Positions 21,001-30,600 of a DNA stretch of 64,000 nt are shown here, in pieces. Every line of letters begins with the position of its first letter. Position 1 is the stretch's first letter. Made by a program: the position numbers and the translations under genes. The notes beneath the pieces were generated by a model that saw only the letters and a program-made list of their open reading frames with translations, was not told the origin of the DNA and ran no database searches. Origin of the DNA: Mastigias papua (lineage: Eukaryota > Cnidaria > Scyphozoa > Rhizostomeae > Mastigiidae); the NCBI GenBank assembly GCA_964019165.1, contig OZ025276.1, positions 7,289,820-7,353,819 of the forward strand, written 5' to 3'.

Positions 21001-24000
21001 AAAGTGCAGCTGATAGTTGTTTATGTTATGAATGAGGACGACAGACAAGTTCTTAGTATGTTAGAAGATATGTAATAAACGTACTAAGTCATTTTTCAAA
21101 AGCCAAAGGTTAGCACTGAAAGTGCAGCTGATAGTTGTTTATGTTATGAATGAGGATGATAGGCAGGATTTTATTATGTTAGAAAGTATGTAATAAACGT
21201 ATTAAACTATTTTTCAAAACGCCAGATGGTAGCTTAAGTTCTCTTGCCAATACTTTGAAATCCTTTATGCTATCGCTAATAACACAAACATTTGTCACTT
21301 CGAGAAGCACAAACCGTAGATTTTCACACCCTACCATTATATCATCTTATATTTCTTCCTCTTATAGCCATTAGCTTTTTGGGTATTATAATGGAAACTA
21401 CTCTTATATATTATCAAACTAAATACAACAATAAATTTCAATGTAGTGGGTAGTTTGTTATCGGCTACTTAAATTGAAAACAAAACGACGATTAGTACTT
21501 CATCAGTTCCGGATTAAATCATTGTTTGTTACGACACCAAAGTACATAGTACCAAGTTCTAATAGCAATGTTCATTATTTTTCTGATCACAAATTCGTGT
21601 GTGCAGTATATTTATGTTAATCCTTCATCGTCACCACCAAGATGAATGTGAAGGCAACCAGAAACTACAGGGAATTTGTCTTGCTGTGAAAGACCGGATG
21701 GATAGCAATAGACTGAAAATGAATCCCTCTAAAACGGAGTACATATACTTTGGTTCTTCTTATCAACTTACAAAATGTGAGAATAAGAGTCTTGATGTTA
21801 ATGGAGAGCTAGTTGAGATGACTGAAGTAATAAAATACCTTGGAGCCTATATGGATGAACAACTCAACATGCAAAAACATATAACGGAGATGTGTCGAAA
21901 AGCAATGTATGGATTGTACAGATTGAAACAAGTGAGGAAAGTTTTAACAGATAAAGCTGCAGAAACAATAGCTGTGGGTATAGTGATGTCCCACCTAGAC
22001 TATTCGAATGCAATCTTGATTGGCCTACCAAAACATGGAATTAATAGGCTGCAAAGAGTACAGGTGTTAGCTGCCAGAGCTGTACTAGGAAGGAAAGCTC
22101 ATGAAAGTAGCACAAGATGTCTTAAACAACTTCATTGGTTACCTATACATCTCAGAATTGAACACAAAGTTCTAACTCTAGTTTTTAAGGCACTGAAAGG
22201 CACAGCTCCTCGATATCTGAAAGATATGCTGAAGCTAAGTAAGAGTGTGAGACTATTAAGATCAAACAATATGTACATGAAACTAGATATTCCCAGAGTA
22301 AAGAGAGAATCATTTGCAAACAGATCATTCAGTGTAATGGGACCACGACTGTGGAATGACATTCCTAATGATGTAAAACAATGCGTTAATGTCGAAACAT
22401 TTAAGAAAAAGTTAAAGACCTTTCTTTTTAATAAGTTTTAGATGGACATTTTAAGCTTTTAGGAACTTTTAGGAACTGTGAAGCGCACTTGAAGATGTTA
22501 GATCAAAAATGCGCTATATTAAGTGATTTATTTGTATTTGTATCGTGTCAATAAAATTAAACGAAGACATATCGATAAACCAAGTGCACCAACACATAAT
22601 TTACAAATAGGACTTGCTTGTTCTTTTTCTTCAGTTGCTTGACAAGCTCAAAGATATTTGAGTAGCTTTCGATTAGCACTTTTCGACTTTCTGGACTCAG
22701 AACCTACTGTCAACTTAACTACATAGTGATGTTTACTTTGAACTTACAAGAGAGATTCAGGGAAAGAGCGCCAAGGAGTAACCATTTTATTCCATTTCAC
22801 ATTTACTTATTTCAACTGGGTAAGCAATGCATTCAGTAATAAACTAATTTACAATATACCCTGCCTAAACGAAAATATGTCGGACCTAATTTACATTTAA
22901 AAGTTATCAAAATACCAATATACGAGAAAAGCAAGAAAAGAACACAAAAATATGTAAAAAGATATAAAGAGAAATGAACTCAAAGGTTAAACTTTTGTGC
23001 CGAATATCATGATGATGGTTAAACTTTTGTGCCGAATGATTTAGATTATCAGCCTCGCTGATCTTTCAACAAAGTTTTTAATTTCATTTTGAAAATAGCT
23101 AGCTAAGAAGCAATTTTTATCTCATGGCTTAACTGACTCAAAACAGCAACTCCTTGATAGGAAAAGCTCCGCTGCCCTTTTCAGGGTTTGCACCGTAGAA
23201 TTCTGAGGTCAGAGCTGGTGTTGTGTAAGGTTTTCAACGCCCCAGCCGACACAGTCTATTTAACTAAGTCCTATCTTTCCTTTTTGCGCAATTACGCGCA
23301 TTTCCTCTGTATCTACCGTACTAGTTAATAGAAGATTTGGTGTCTGATTGGAAAAGTTGCCAGCACTTTTAATTGGTGTGGTTAGAAATGTGTGCTACGC
23401 TGTCGATTCAGGGTAAAGGATATCCTAACAGGAATTGGGGTCAAAAATTACAAAGTCATACTAATAGAAAATGCTTTTAGAAAATAAAAATATCTCCATG
23501 TAGTCTGTTTTTCACACTTGAGTGTCTTTTTGTCTTACCCTGGTCATTGCTTCATTTTCAGGTTGATTATCATACAAGCAAAAATTGGAACAATGGTCAA
23601 TGCCAACATTATCGATTTTTTTAGATGCTTCGCAGGGCCGCGTTTTAAAGTTAGTTTTTGCATATATTGTGATGATAAGCCCTGGAACGAGAGATCATTT
23701 CATGTTGGATGCTGTGAGGAGCATAGGCATAAACACATGGTAAATCACATGTCGAAGGGTGGATATACACCTTCTGGTATCTCCGGAGCCAAACTGTATA
23801 GCAATACAACGATGAGATTTGAGCTTTCTAGTTGCCATCAATTCAGAAATGAGCCTGGGGAACTGACGTAAGAAATATTAACAGAACTTCTCTCTAGCTA
23901 TTATCCCTGTTAATCAAAGACTTCTCTCTACTAAACTATACTTCAGAGCAAATTATTTGAGATATATGCATGATAGTGCACTTACGTAAGTCATATAGAC

Positions 24001-24525
24001 TTGCATTCATTCACAACTGTATTCCCAGAAGGCAATGTTTTGCATTATAATGGTACCATACATAGTTTGAGCATAATTTCATGGCCTAGATTTCCCTTAA
24101 AGCTATAGGAATTCGTAACAACTATATGAATGATAAGCTTAATATTTTTTGAGCGAATATACGTATCATATTTTTCCTTCTAAGCTTCTCTATATACCGA
24201 AATCCTATGAGAGGATTGATTTTAGAGTAACAAATGCTTACTAATGAATTGTAATGGGTGTGATTAAATCAGATTATCAAAGTATGCTCATCATTTCACC
24301 ATTGCTATGATCATGGCTATTACTATCCATGGCTATTTTGTTGCCAGTCTCAGTAAGGTCTTTATCACTTTGCACTTCTTTACTAGGTTTGCTAATCAAG
24401 CTTACAGATATACTCGTAAATTCTCGATAAAATGGAATGGCAGCAGAGCTGAAAATAGCGAGCTTAGCATTTTGAAGGATGGGGAGACCCCACTTGAAAG
24501 CATCCCGTTTGATATTGAACAGCAG
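14264..24525 (+). CDS. ApoL-ZU5-ZU5-UPA multi-domain gene (gene span, 5' and 3' incomplete)
   Basis: Plausible exons are 14264-15067, 16242-16623, ~18584-18686, ~18729-18931, 19430-19692, 23562-23867 and 24387-24525. Junction phases agree at 15067/16242 (0), 16623/18584 (1), 18931/19430 (0), 19692/23562 (2) and 23867/24387 (2). The order is an apolipoprotein L-like membrane domain, ZU5, a second ZU5, then UPA. The ZU5-ZU5-UPA supramodule is known from ankyrins and PIDD, and ZU5-UPA from UNC5; there it scaffolds signalling or autoinhibits. ApoL proteins insert in membranes and are linked to ion channels, innate immunity and cell death. A role in membrane permeabilisation or death signalling is inference. 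No death domain was found after the UPA. The 43-nt gap at 18687-18728 is unusually short for an intron. The start exon is unknown. Confidence 0.75.
15068..16241. other. Intron (ApoL to ZU5 exon)
   Basis: A possible 26-nt mini-exon at 15499-15524 (CAAAG|GATGCAGAG...TTAGA|GTAAGC) would throw the next exon out of frame, so it is left out. A short G-tract lies at about 15788. Confidence 0.45.
16242..16623 (+). CDS. Exon: first ZU5 domain, N-terminal two thirds
   Basis: The acceptor TATTGTTGCAG is followed by phase 0; the donor GAAG|GTAGGA ends in phase 1. After a linker (LLRTDRKEIQWVYHA) it reads ENISLQIPSRSVD, then GEAILSDVVKVEPIGKKFW, then PAVLSINHSA and IVLKCFDRIKNEWVKLP. This matches the ZU5 pattern: the uplifted IxIPxxA segment, LSPVVxxxP followed by the F..PV.L.IPH strand, and a W..L ending. 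The fold is used for packing against the next ZU5 and UPA. Confidence 0.78.
16624..18513. other. Intron with an unassigned open frame
   Basis: A frame at 17200-17536 follows a TTTAGCAG acceptor-like site (ALLNCHSYNDISAV..., KIFVWDESIKDASEH...). It resembles no domain I know and does not fit the phase-1 donor at 16623. It may be a chance frame or an alternative exon. Confidence 0.35.
18514..18580 (+). mobile_element. Relic of PLE hammerhead tail next to an exon
   Basis: The sequence AATACT-CTGATGA...GCTTTC-AGTATGCTAAAG matches the hammerhead tail of the PLE at 26804-26872, including an 18-base exact stretch (GCTTTCAGTATGCTAAAG) and the following ..CCC..TTTTCGTG. The CUGAUGA core survives but GAA has become GCAA, so it is decayed. 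The match stops at 18580, three bases before the inferred exon start. Confidence 0.6.
18584..18686 (+). CDS. Exon: end of first ZU5 domain
   Basis: Starting after the acceptor CGTGAAG in phase 1, it joins the 16623 donor to read ..LPKFE-EDPLISLSSSDE, then VKCKQVIYF and VLFSFAVV. That fits the last strands of ZU5 (compare the FxxFAVV ending in ankyrin-type repeats). The donor (AT|GTACTA) is weak. The next exon follows after only ~42 nt, so this part of the model is tentative; a frameshifted continuous exon is the alternative. Confidence 0.5.
18729..18931 (+). CDS. Exon: start of second ZU5 domain
   Basis: It reads RQEEMKAVAEISIATLYVAV, then SNTHTVPAGGSSLSP, then KKSDVTIIFEECTFGDH and LEFK. 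The YVAVxS..., VPAGG and V.I.F pattern is the opening of a ZU5 repeat (Y/F-AVVSR, V.PeGG, V.v.FP in ankyrin). The acceptor is CTTAG|CT, ACAG|T or GTAG|G; the donor is AAG|GTTCTT, phase 0. Confidence 0.65.
19430..19692 (+). CDS. Exon: second ZU5 domain, C-terminal part
   Basis: The acceptor CTTCTTGCAG is followed by phase 0; the donor TT|GTAAGT ends in phase 2. It reads LELKPILFLHMM, then QFKKPITLKVPL, then GDCLTVEVDKFSL. The P-I-L and F.KPITL.+PL strands are the ZU5 core. The ending VDKFSL falls where PIDD carries its HFS autoproteolysis motif; here Lys replaces His, so self-cleavage is doubtful. Confidence 0.75.
20994..21229. repeat. Tandem duplication, two 118-bp units
   Basis: Units at 20994-21111 and 21112-21229 share AGCACTGAAAGTGCAGCTGA..GTTTATGTTATGAATGAGGA..TGTAATAAACGTA..TTTTTCAAAA with about 90% identity. 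It lies in the intron between 19692 and 23562. A short AGCACTGAAAGTGC palindrome starts each unit. Confidence 0.9.
21599..22560 (+). mobile_element. 5'-truncated L2-like LINE, intact RT C-terminal frame
   Basis: A 280-codon uninterrupted frame holds the end of the RT palm (RLKMNPSKTEYIYFGSS, then IKYLGAYMDEQLNMQKHI) and the thumb (HLDYSNAILIGLP, then LHWLPIHLRIEHKV). The terminal motif is MGPRLWNDIPNDVKQ, then FKKKLKTFLFNKF. The catalytic YADD box lies upstream of the truncation. After the stop comes a 3' UTR ending in TGTATTTGTAT, typical of L2-type tails. The open frame suggests recent insertion in the ZU5 gene intron, same strand. Confidence 0.88.
22561..23561. other. Intron; weak minus-strand LINE tail
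   Basis: Minus-strand fragments at 23240-23000 (AELFLSRSCCFESVKP, then KNFVERSARLI) look like a decayed LINE C-terminus. The 29-base unit at about 22985-23012 is repeated at 23015-23040 (GGTTAAACTTTTGTGCCGAAT). Confidence 0.4.
23562..23867 (+). CDS. Exon: UPA domain, main part
   Basis: The acceptor TTCATTTTCAG enters in phase 2 and matches the 19692 donor exactly; the donor AC|GTAAGA leaves in phase 2. It reads LIIIQAKIGTMVNANII, then FKVSFCIYCDDKPW, then HMSKGGYTPSGISG and MRFELSSCHQF. UPA domains have the F.v.F+.YC.DD segment, a central loop and an h+h.h... strand like this. The domain follows the second ZU5 directly, as in the ankyrin and PIDD supramodule. Confidence 0.75.
24387..24525 (+). 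CDS. Exon: UPA domain, C-terminal strands
   Basis: The acceptor TTTACTAG enters in phase 2, matching 23867, and the donor CAG|GTAAGA leaves in phase 0. It reads FANQAYRYTRKFSIKW, then SELSILKDGETPLESI and PFDIEQQ. The Y.Y.RKFSIKW strand suits the end of UPA. A further exon is expected because the donor is good, but no death domain or CARD could be found downstream. Reading into the intron gives a stop after 14 codons. Confidence 0.7.
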
Positions 24526-24966
24526 GTAAGACTACAAATTTTGCAAAAGCTTCAAAGAATGCTCACTTAATAATTGTCTAGCTGATAAACCAACGTTTAC
24601 CTCTGTACCGTGAAAGATGTACCTCCAGCCTTAAACACATTCTTTGATAGTAGAATTTGAACATAGAGAAACTAATTGATGAATTCGATAGATAATTCGT
24701 GAAAAATTATTATGTGTGCAAATGTGATTAAAGCGTATGGAAACTGGGAGGGGGTCGATGGCACCACTAAGATCAATGATTTAAGCTCGATTTCCTTTGG
24801 CAAGATAACAGTTAGCTTTATAGTTTTGTTTTTATTTATTCAATCAAAAAACTTAAACAAAATACAACTTAATTTATTTGCACCATGCAGTGGAAAAGGA
24901 CATATAGTCATCTGGTCCCTACTGCAATGGTGCTCACAATTCAACAAAATTTAAATAGTCAATAAT

Positions 24967-25097
24967 AAGCTAGTCACACATTAGATGTCTCAAAAATAAT
25001 AATTTAGTCATGAAGATAAGCAAAATTCGACAGTTCGGGATGCCCAAAAAATATAGATGACGGAAATTTCAAGTGACATCTAATGTGTGACAAGCTT
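24967..25097. mobile_element. MITE, 131 bp, 23-bp terminal inverted repeats
   Basis: Ends AAGCTAGTCACACATTAG..(24967-24989) and ..CTAATGTGTGACAAGCTT (25075-25097) are inverted with one mismatch. No clear target duplication is seen. It sits inside the 3' UTR-like tail of the minus-strand LINE at 25171-25503. Confidence 0.75.
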
Positions 25098-25138
25098 ACT
25101 CAAAATCAATGATTAGATAAACAAAATACAAGGATAAA

Positions 25139-25503
25139 ATGGGTAGGGCGCTGCTGGTAGCTTATTTGGTTTACTCAAGCCTTCCAGTTGACAAAATGAA
25201 TGATATTGTTGCCTCCAAAATCAACTTGTTTGCAATATTGTTGAAACGAGGATTGCCAAAAAGGAGTAGTTCACACAGGGCCTCAGAGTTAAGATTATCG
25301 AGCTCAAGTCCTGGGATTTCTGAAAGCTGATCAAAGAGATCGTTTCGCATCTGGTCATACAAGGGGCAATGCAGGAGGAAATGCTCATTGTCCTCGATGC
25401 CTGTATTGCACGTACAGATTGGACTCAAAGATTCAAAATTGTGGCGAAAATTGTGCTCCCCTAGGGGACTGAATCTAACCCTGAGTTTAGTTAAGCATCT
25501 CAC
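25139..25503 (-). mobile_element. LINE RT C-terminal zinc-knuckle fragment
   Basis: The minus strand reads LTKLRVRFSPLGEHNFRHNF, then ICTCNTGIEDNEHFLLHCPL, then LLFGNPRFNN. The CxC..IE..EHFLLHC box is the C-terminal Cys/His knuckle of Jockey/CR1-type LINEs. It is truncated at 25503 where PLE sequence of opposite strand begins. Confidence 0.85.
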
Positions 25504-25536
25504 ACCGCGTGTGTCGCAAATTTCATATAATGGTTT

Positions 25537-26694
25537 ATGCTAGTTGCTACGCGAGGAGTGGAATTTAGTTTTAACAACCAGATGTATAAACAATTAGACG
25601 GAGTGGCAATGGGCAGCCCTTTGGGGCCAGCTTTGGCAAATATTTTCGTGGGTTTTCATGAAAGTAGACTTTTCAATAACACCATAAAGCCAGGTGTCTA
25701 CTTTCGTTATGTTGACGATACTTTTGTCATTTTCGGTTCTGAGCTGGAATGTGACCGTTTTCACGTCAACCTCAACCAACTACATCCAGCCCTAAATTTT
25801 ACAGTAGAGAAGGAGCAAAACAACTCCTTGAATTTTCTAGACGTTTCGGTTGAGAAAGGGGGCACTGGATTTCTCACCAGCATTTACAGGAAGCCAACGT
25901 TTACTGGTCAATACATCCGTTGGAATTCCTTTAGCCCAAAAGCTAGAAAAATCAACCTTATAAAAACTTTAGTTCACAGGGCACTTATGATTTGCTCTAA
26001 AACCAAGTTAGATTCTGAGCTGGGCACAATAAAACAACTGCTTATTGACAATGGATATCCAGAAGATGTCCTTGTTTCTTGCATTAAGGAAAAACTAGCC
26101 AACATTTCATCAGAAAAACAGTTTGGTCCTGAAAAGTGCCCGGTCTACCTAAAATTGCCCTGGATTGGAAATGTTTCTTCAAAATTTGAAAACCAAATTA
26201 ACAAAGCCATTACATCTTGCTTCTATGCTGTGAAGCCCCGTGCGGTTTATAACACTAGAGTCATGCTACCATCTGCTAAAAAAGATAGCGTTCCTACCAC
26301 TCAAAAAAGTTGTGTAGGTTACGAATTTTCGTGCCGATGTGAAGCTCGGTACGTAGGGCGCACCACGCAGAGACTAGCAGACAGAATAAAACAACATGTC
26401 CCCACGAGCATCAGGACGAAAAACACAACAACAAGAGAACAGCCACCTCGTATGTGTAAAAACTCTGTTTCTAAAATGAAAAGTGATTCGGCCATAGGAC
26501 AACATCTTATTACAAATCCAGAATGCGCCAAAACATATACAGACGATAATTTTCGGATCATTGGGCAAGCAAGATCGTCCTTTCATTTAGGTGTTTTGGA
26601 ATCGGTTTACATCAAGACTCAAAACCCAGTCTTGTGTAAACAAAAAGAGTTCGTTTTTTTCACTTGGACTCTTCAAGTAAACAATGGTGAATAG
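25537..26694 (+). CDS. PLE RT (C-terminal half) with GIY-YIG endonuclease
   Basis: The 385-codon uninterrupted frame is truncated at its N-terminus. The first residues contain QLDGVAMGSPLGPALANIF and the catalytic YFRYVDDTFVIF, followed by LNFLDVSV and IYRKPTFTGQYI. The linker has KLPWIGNVS and the nuclease starts at SCVGYEFSCRCEARYVGRTT, with QRLADRIKQHVP. The GIY-YIG tyrosine and arginine positions are kept. The end is YIKTQNPVLCKQKEFVFF. Absence of stops implies a young insertion. Confidence 0.88.
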   Translation: MLVATRGVEFSFNNQMYKQLDGVAMGSPLGPALANIFVGFHESRLFNNTIKPGVYFRYVDDTFVIFGSELECDRFHVNLNQLHPALNFTVEKEQNNSLNFLDVSVEKGGTGFLTSIYRKPTFTGQYIRWNSFSPKARKINLIKTLVHRALMICSKTKLDSELGTIKQLLIDNGYPEDVLVSCIKEKLANISSEKQFGPEKCPVYLKLPWIGNVSSKFENQINKAITSCFYAVKPRAVYNTRVMLPSAKKDSVPTTQKSCVGYEFSCRCEARYVGRTTQRLADRIKQHVPTSIRTKNTTTREQPPRMCKNSVSKMKSDSAIGQHLITNPECAKTYTDDNFRIIGQARSSFHLGVLESVYIKTQNPVLCKQKEFVFFTWTLQVNNGE

Positions 26695-26803
26695 GTGCTA
26701 ATTGGCCAATCATAGAGCCAAATAGACGCATTATTCATCATATCACGTGTACCCGCATCTGGCTATATATTTCGTTTCACCTTTCGGTCGCTATCCGACG
26801 TTT

Positions 26804-26844
26804 CATACTCTGACGAGTGTCGGACGAAAAAAGCTTTCAGTATG
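26804..26844 (+). ncRNA. Hammerhead ribozyme in PLE tail, all core bases intact
   Basis: Stem I CATACT (26804-26809) pairs perfectly with AGTATG (26839-26844). Core CTGACGA is at 26810-26816, stem-loop II GTGTCGGAC, GAA at 26826-26828, stem III AAA-AGC-TTT and cleavage-site C at 26838. This is the minimal PLE-type hammerhead, downstream of and in sense with the PLE coding frame. Stem II is short (G-C, U-A). Confidence 0.82.
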
Positions 26845-26872
26845 CTAAAGCAATGTTCCCGCTTTTTCGTGC

Positions 26873-27480
26873 TATATAATGGTTTCTTTACTGGTCTTAT
26901 CTTCTTGAGCAGCTTGCTTTTAAATTCACCTAACGTATTTGACTCACGAATATCTTTTGCTAACGCATTCCATTCAAGGAGGACATTTTGGAAATATGTG
27001 TTTGAAAAACGATTGGTTCGGCAGACAGCTGCATCATATTCATTTACATTTCTTAGAGAATATGAAATTTCTCGAGTAGCAGGAATTTCATCAAACAGGT
27101 ACTCCGGTTGACGATTTTTACGCAAGTTATAGAAATGGCACAGCCGCCTAAACCACCTTCTATGATACAAATCCTCCCATCCTAATTCATCATAGAGCCT
27201 TTGCCTACTTGTACCTCTCCATGCACCAGTTATAGCAAGAGCTGCAGAGTACTGCGTTTGTTCAAGTCTTTTTGTGGCATCAAGGGTCGTGTGTGGATCA
27301 TATTTATGATAAATGATATCACCATAATCAAGATGGGCTTTATAGTTCATTTCAGTTTAATTCTTCTGAACCTTATATTTGCAATTCTCGTACAGATAAG
27401 CTAGTATTTTATGTTTACCATCAAGCAGTTCTGTAAGACGTGATTCAGCAGACTTTCTTGAGTTAGTAATTACGATGACC
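26873..27480 (-). mobile_element. CR1-like LINE RT C-terminal fragment
   Basis: The minus strand reads ESRLTELLDGKHKILAYLYE, then a stop, then YKAHLDYGDIIY, RLEQTQYSAALAITGAW, LGWEDLYHRRWFRRLCHFY and LLKKIRPVKKPLY. These are RT thumb and C-terminal landmarks. One internal stop lies near 27350. The frame running past 26873 into the PLE tail is not genuine. Confidence 0.82.
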
Positions 27481-28425
27481 CTGTGATTTGCTTGGATTAT
27501 TGCCTCCTAAATTTGTACTAACGAGGCTGGAAAGAATCCATTTTCATTACACCAGATAGGGACCATATATTTTTGACTTCTTACAAGAAATAAACACTTG
27601 ACGCCCTCCCCCTCCTTCCACAAACGTCCAATAGTGTCAAATTGCCAAAGCCCCCGTTTGTTATGGATGTCCAGTTTGCATTACTAACCCCCTAACTGGT
27701 CATCCCTTCAAATGGTATGAGAATAAAACCATATGGAGGATCATTTTTAATATATTTATGTAGTCATCTGAGCTCCAATTCCCAATCTCACAAGAAATTT
27801 CTAATTTGACTTAACTCAGCTAATAACAAATCTTTGCCAGAAAGGAAAACATAATAAAAGAGTACATTACGTTGAATGTTCACTACGTGGCAACCATGAG
27901 TTGAATGTGTCAACTGTCCAGAATAGCCTGTCCTATGATCTAGCTTGTATTGTTGCCTTCTCGGTTTTCGTGTATCGTAAGGCTTTTCCAGTTCTCATTT
28001 TTCCTTTGGCATTCTTTGATTATGATCTATCTAACTTCAGTAGTCATTCCAGAATATTATGTCTGTTTTGTCATGTATTTCTATCGATAAAGGAATTTTT
28101 GTTTTTCAGTCTCTCTTCCTATGTTGCTAATTTCGATATTCCTGTCTAGGCATTGACCGACCGGAAGCTATCTAGTGTGGTTGTTTATCCATCATTAACT
28201 TCTCTGGTGTATTCGAGTAGTCTTGGAGTGCTTATAGCCTCATTTTCAGCTAGGTGTGTCTGTAGCTGAAGCTTCAATGAATAACATGTTCACCAGGTAG
28301 ATCAACACAAATCGTTTGAACCGGAAGTGCTGAGTGAGCTATACTGAACTGTTGGATTAAAGACTTCCACGGCAACACAAGACCACTCTCAAGGGAATGG
28401 ACAATCCGAACAATTCAAATGAACC
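27481..28425. other. No gene seen (27.5-28.4 kb)
   Basis: Only short frames without recognisable content, for example 27901-28149. Confidence 0.5.
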
Positions 28426-28911
28426 CTATGTGAGCACCATACCTACCTGAAAGAGCCTTGCTATGTTTACAATGTCACTTCCCACGCAAGTACTCCTTCT
28501 GCCCAGCATTCCCTGATACTTGGGCAAGATGCTTGTTCTGTTGCCAATAGACTGATTGGTGAAAACTGACAAAGAACCATATAGGAAAATGGGCAACTGG
28601 ATCAAGGATGCAGAACTACCCCTCGACCATACTTCAATATGGTGCAAGGACGAGAGAAAGAAGACATCACACTGCTGAGCCACTTCCAGCTGGATCGTCT
28701 GGTGACGAGATTGCTCTTGAGAATAGCATTGAGATTCTACTTGATGTTCTTCCTCCAGAAGCAGCACAACTGGGATCCTCTATTCGACTGTTCTGAGTCA
28801 GGCAAAAACACTAGCAGAGAAGAACAAGTTAATTCCATGCGTAGTACTAGGAGCACCATCATAGCACTAGATCATGCTATCTACCCAAATCATCTGTTTC
28901 TATTCTTATGA
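28426..28911. other. Unassigned, locally coding-like and less AT-rich segment
   Basis: Overlapping frames exist on both strands: minus 28767-28426 and plus 28608-28796 and 28639-28911. The composition is more GC-rich than its surroundings. One plus frame contains ALENSIEILLDVLPPEAAQL. I do not recognise any domain; decayed retroelement or lost exon are both possible. Confidence 0.3.
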
Positions 28912-29280
28912 AAGGAGGTAGATTACTTCAGATTTTTCTCTTACAAATAAGTATCATTTATTTCCCTTAAACTTTTAGGACATTGCACGGAGGACAGGAA
29001 TTTTACGACTAGATCAAATTCAGTTGGGAAGCAGAGGGGGTATGTTTGCATAATCCATGTCTTATAATGCTCTTTTTGGCTTGCAAAGACTTATTAGGCC
29101 CATTTTAGGCATAAACTGCTTGCATGTCTGGTAATCTGCTTTCATGTACCTTGCACTCTGTTCCTTTTATTATTTTTGCAGGTGGGTACAGAAAACTGGA
29201 AAATTAGACGTATACAATAAGTGCGGTATGTGTAGTAAGCTATGGATTTATTCATAGGTTACATATGAACATAGAGATTT

Positions 29281-29402
<122 letters not shown>

Positions 29403-29450
29403 GAACACACACGGACACACACGAAAACACACGAACACACACGACCACAC

Positions 29451-30189
29451 GCGAAACTGCATACAAGCCCATGGCTACAAATTTTTATGTGAGGTGTAGT
29501 GTCGGACATACTTTGCCGAGTTAGGATTTTGTCTGCAATATTGCTGTTAATTTGCTGTTATAGACTTCTATTTTGAAGCTAATCCTTTCTAAATATAATT
29601 CAGTTTGGAGGTCTGGTCTGTTTACACGCTATGCAAGACTAGAACTATTTCTTTACAGCTGTTTAACAGACCGTGGAATTCATATTGATTAGCAATTGCA
29701 TTATTATTCCCATAAGTATGACTTCAGCAAATGTGATGTCATTGGAAAGTATTATCCTCGGAAATTATTGTGCATTACTAAAGGACGAGCTTAGTCGTAC
29801 AGATTTGGCAATCATACCCAGAACATTACTCCTTGTCTATTCACTCGAATTGGTTTGGATTTCCATCAAATGATGATAAATCATTACTTTTCAAGTGCAA
29901 CAACAGCCTTTAGTTATAAATACGTATTTTGATTGTTTATCACTTTGCTCATTGTACTGACTAAAAGATAAATGTCTTTTCTGTAAATATATCATTCCAT
30001 TTATCATTATGAATTGCAGGGTATGGGTTTCAGTTAAATGCCTAAGCTGCATTAAGCACCGCCCTTTAAAAAGCTAAAAAAGTAACCAAATACTTAAAAA
30101 CTACATTGGAAGATAATATATGTACTATTACAAGTTTAACGTGTTATACACAATACCTTAAAATGCTACATTAAACCTTAGAAAATGTG
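29451..30189. other. No gene seen (29.5-30.2 kb)
   Basis: AT-rich, only short frames without recognisable motifs. Confidence 0.5.
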
Positions 30190-30600
30190 AGTTGATGAAA
30201 GTGGGAAGAGAAGCTGATGGCTTTACCTTTTCGTCTAATTTCTTGGAGAGCCGTTGGCCACTTGAAAGTCTTGGTTTTGAAATATTGAGATCGGTTTGAG
30301 TTCTTCTTAGCTTGCTTCACTTGTATCTGACAATGGTTCAAACATCTTTGCCACGTAAATGGGTGCTAAATTATTCAGGGATTTGAAAACAATTTTAGCC
30401 TTTTCAAATTCGGTTTTTTCTTTAACGGTCAATCACCCAAGTCTTCTAATAAATGGCAGCCAAATTTCATCATACCGGCTATTATTGACAATTCTAGCTG
30501 CTTTGCTTTCCAATATTTTCAGCTTATCAAGGGTATTGCTGCCACAGTAGCCCCATGTAGGACTGCAACATCTAAAATATGACTCTAAGAGACTTTTTTG
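30190..30600 (-). mobile_element. LINE RT C-terminal fragment, frameshifted
   Basis: The minus strand reads LKILESKAARIVNNSRYDEI, then WLPFIRRLG-stop-LTVKEKTEFEKAKIVFKSLN and NLAPIYVAKMF. It parallels the C-terminus of the LINE at 48 kb. It is old and short. Confidence 0.72.

Larger units (their letters stand above)
25537..26872 (+). mobile_element. 5'-truncated Penelope-like element of a second type
   Basis: The coding frame ends at 26694 and is followed by an untranslated tail with a hammerhead ribozyme at 26804-26844. The tail ends about 26872, where a minus-strand LINE begins. A piece of the same tail is found inverted at 43135-43275 and a hammerhead relic at 18514. This family is clearly different from the 4.0-8.1 kb element. 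Confidence 0.88.

Noticed and set aside
26763..26872. Extension of the minus-strand LINE protein through the PLE tail
   Set aside because: The sequence is explained by the PLE tail with its hammerhead; the open frame there is chance.
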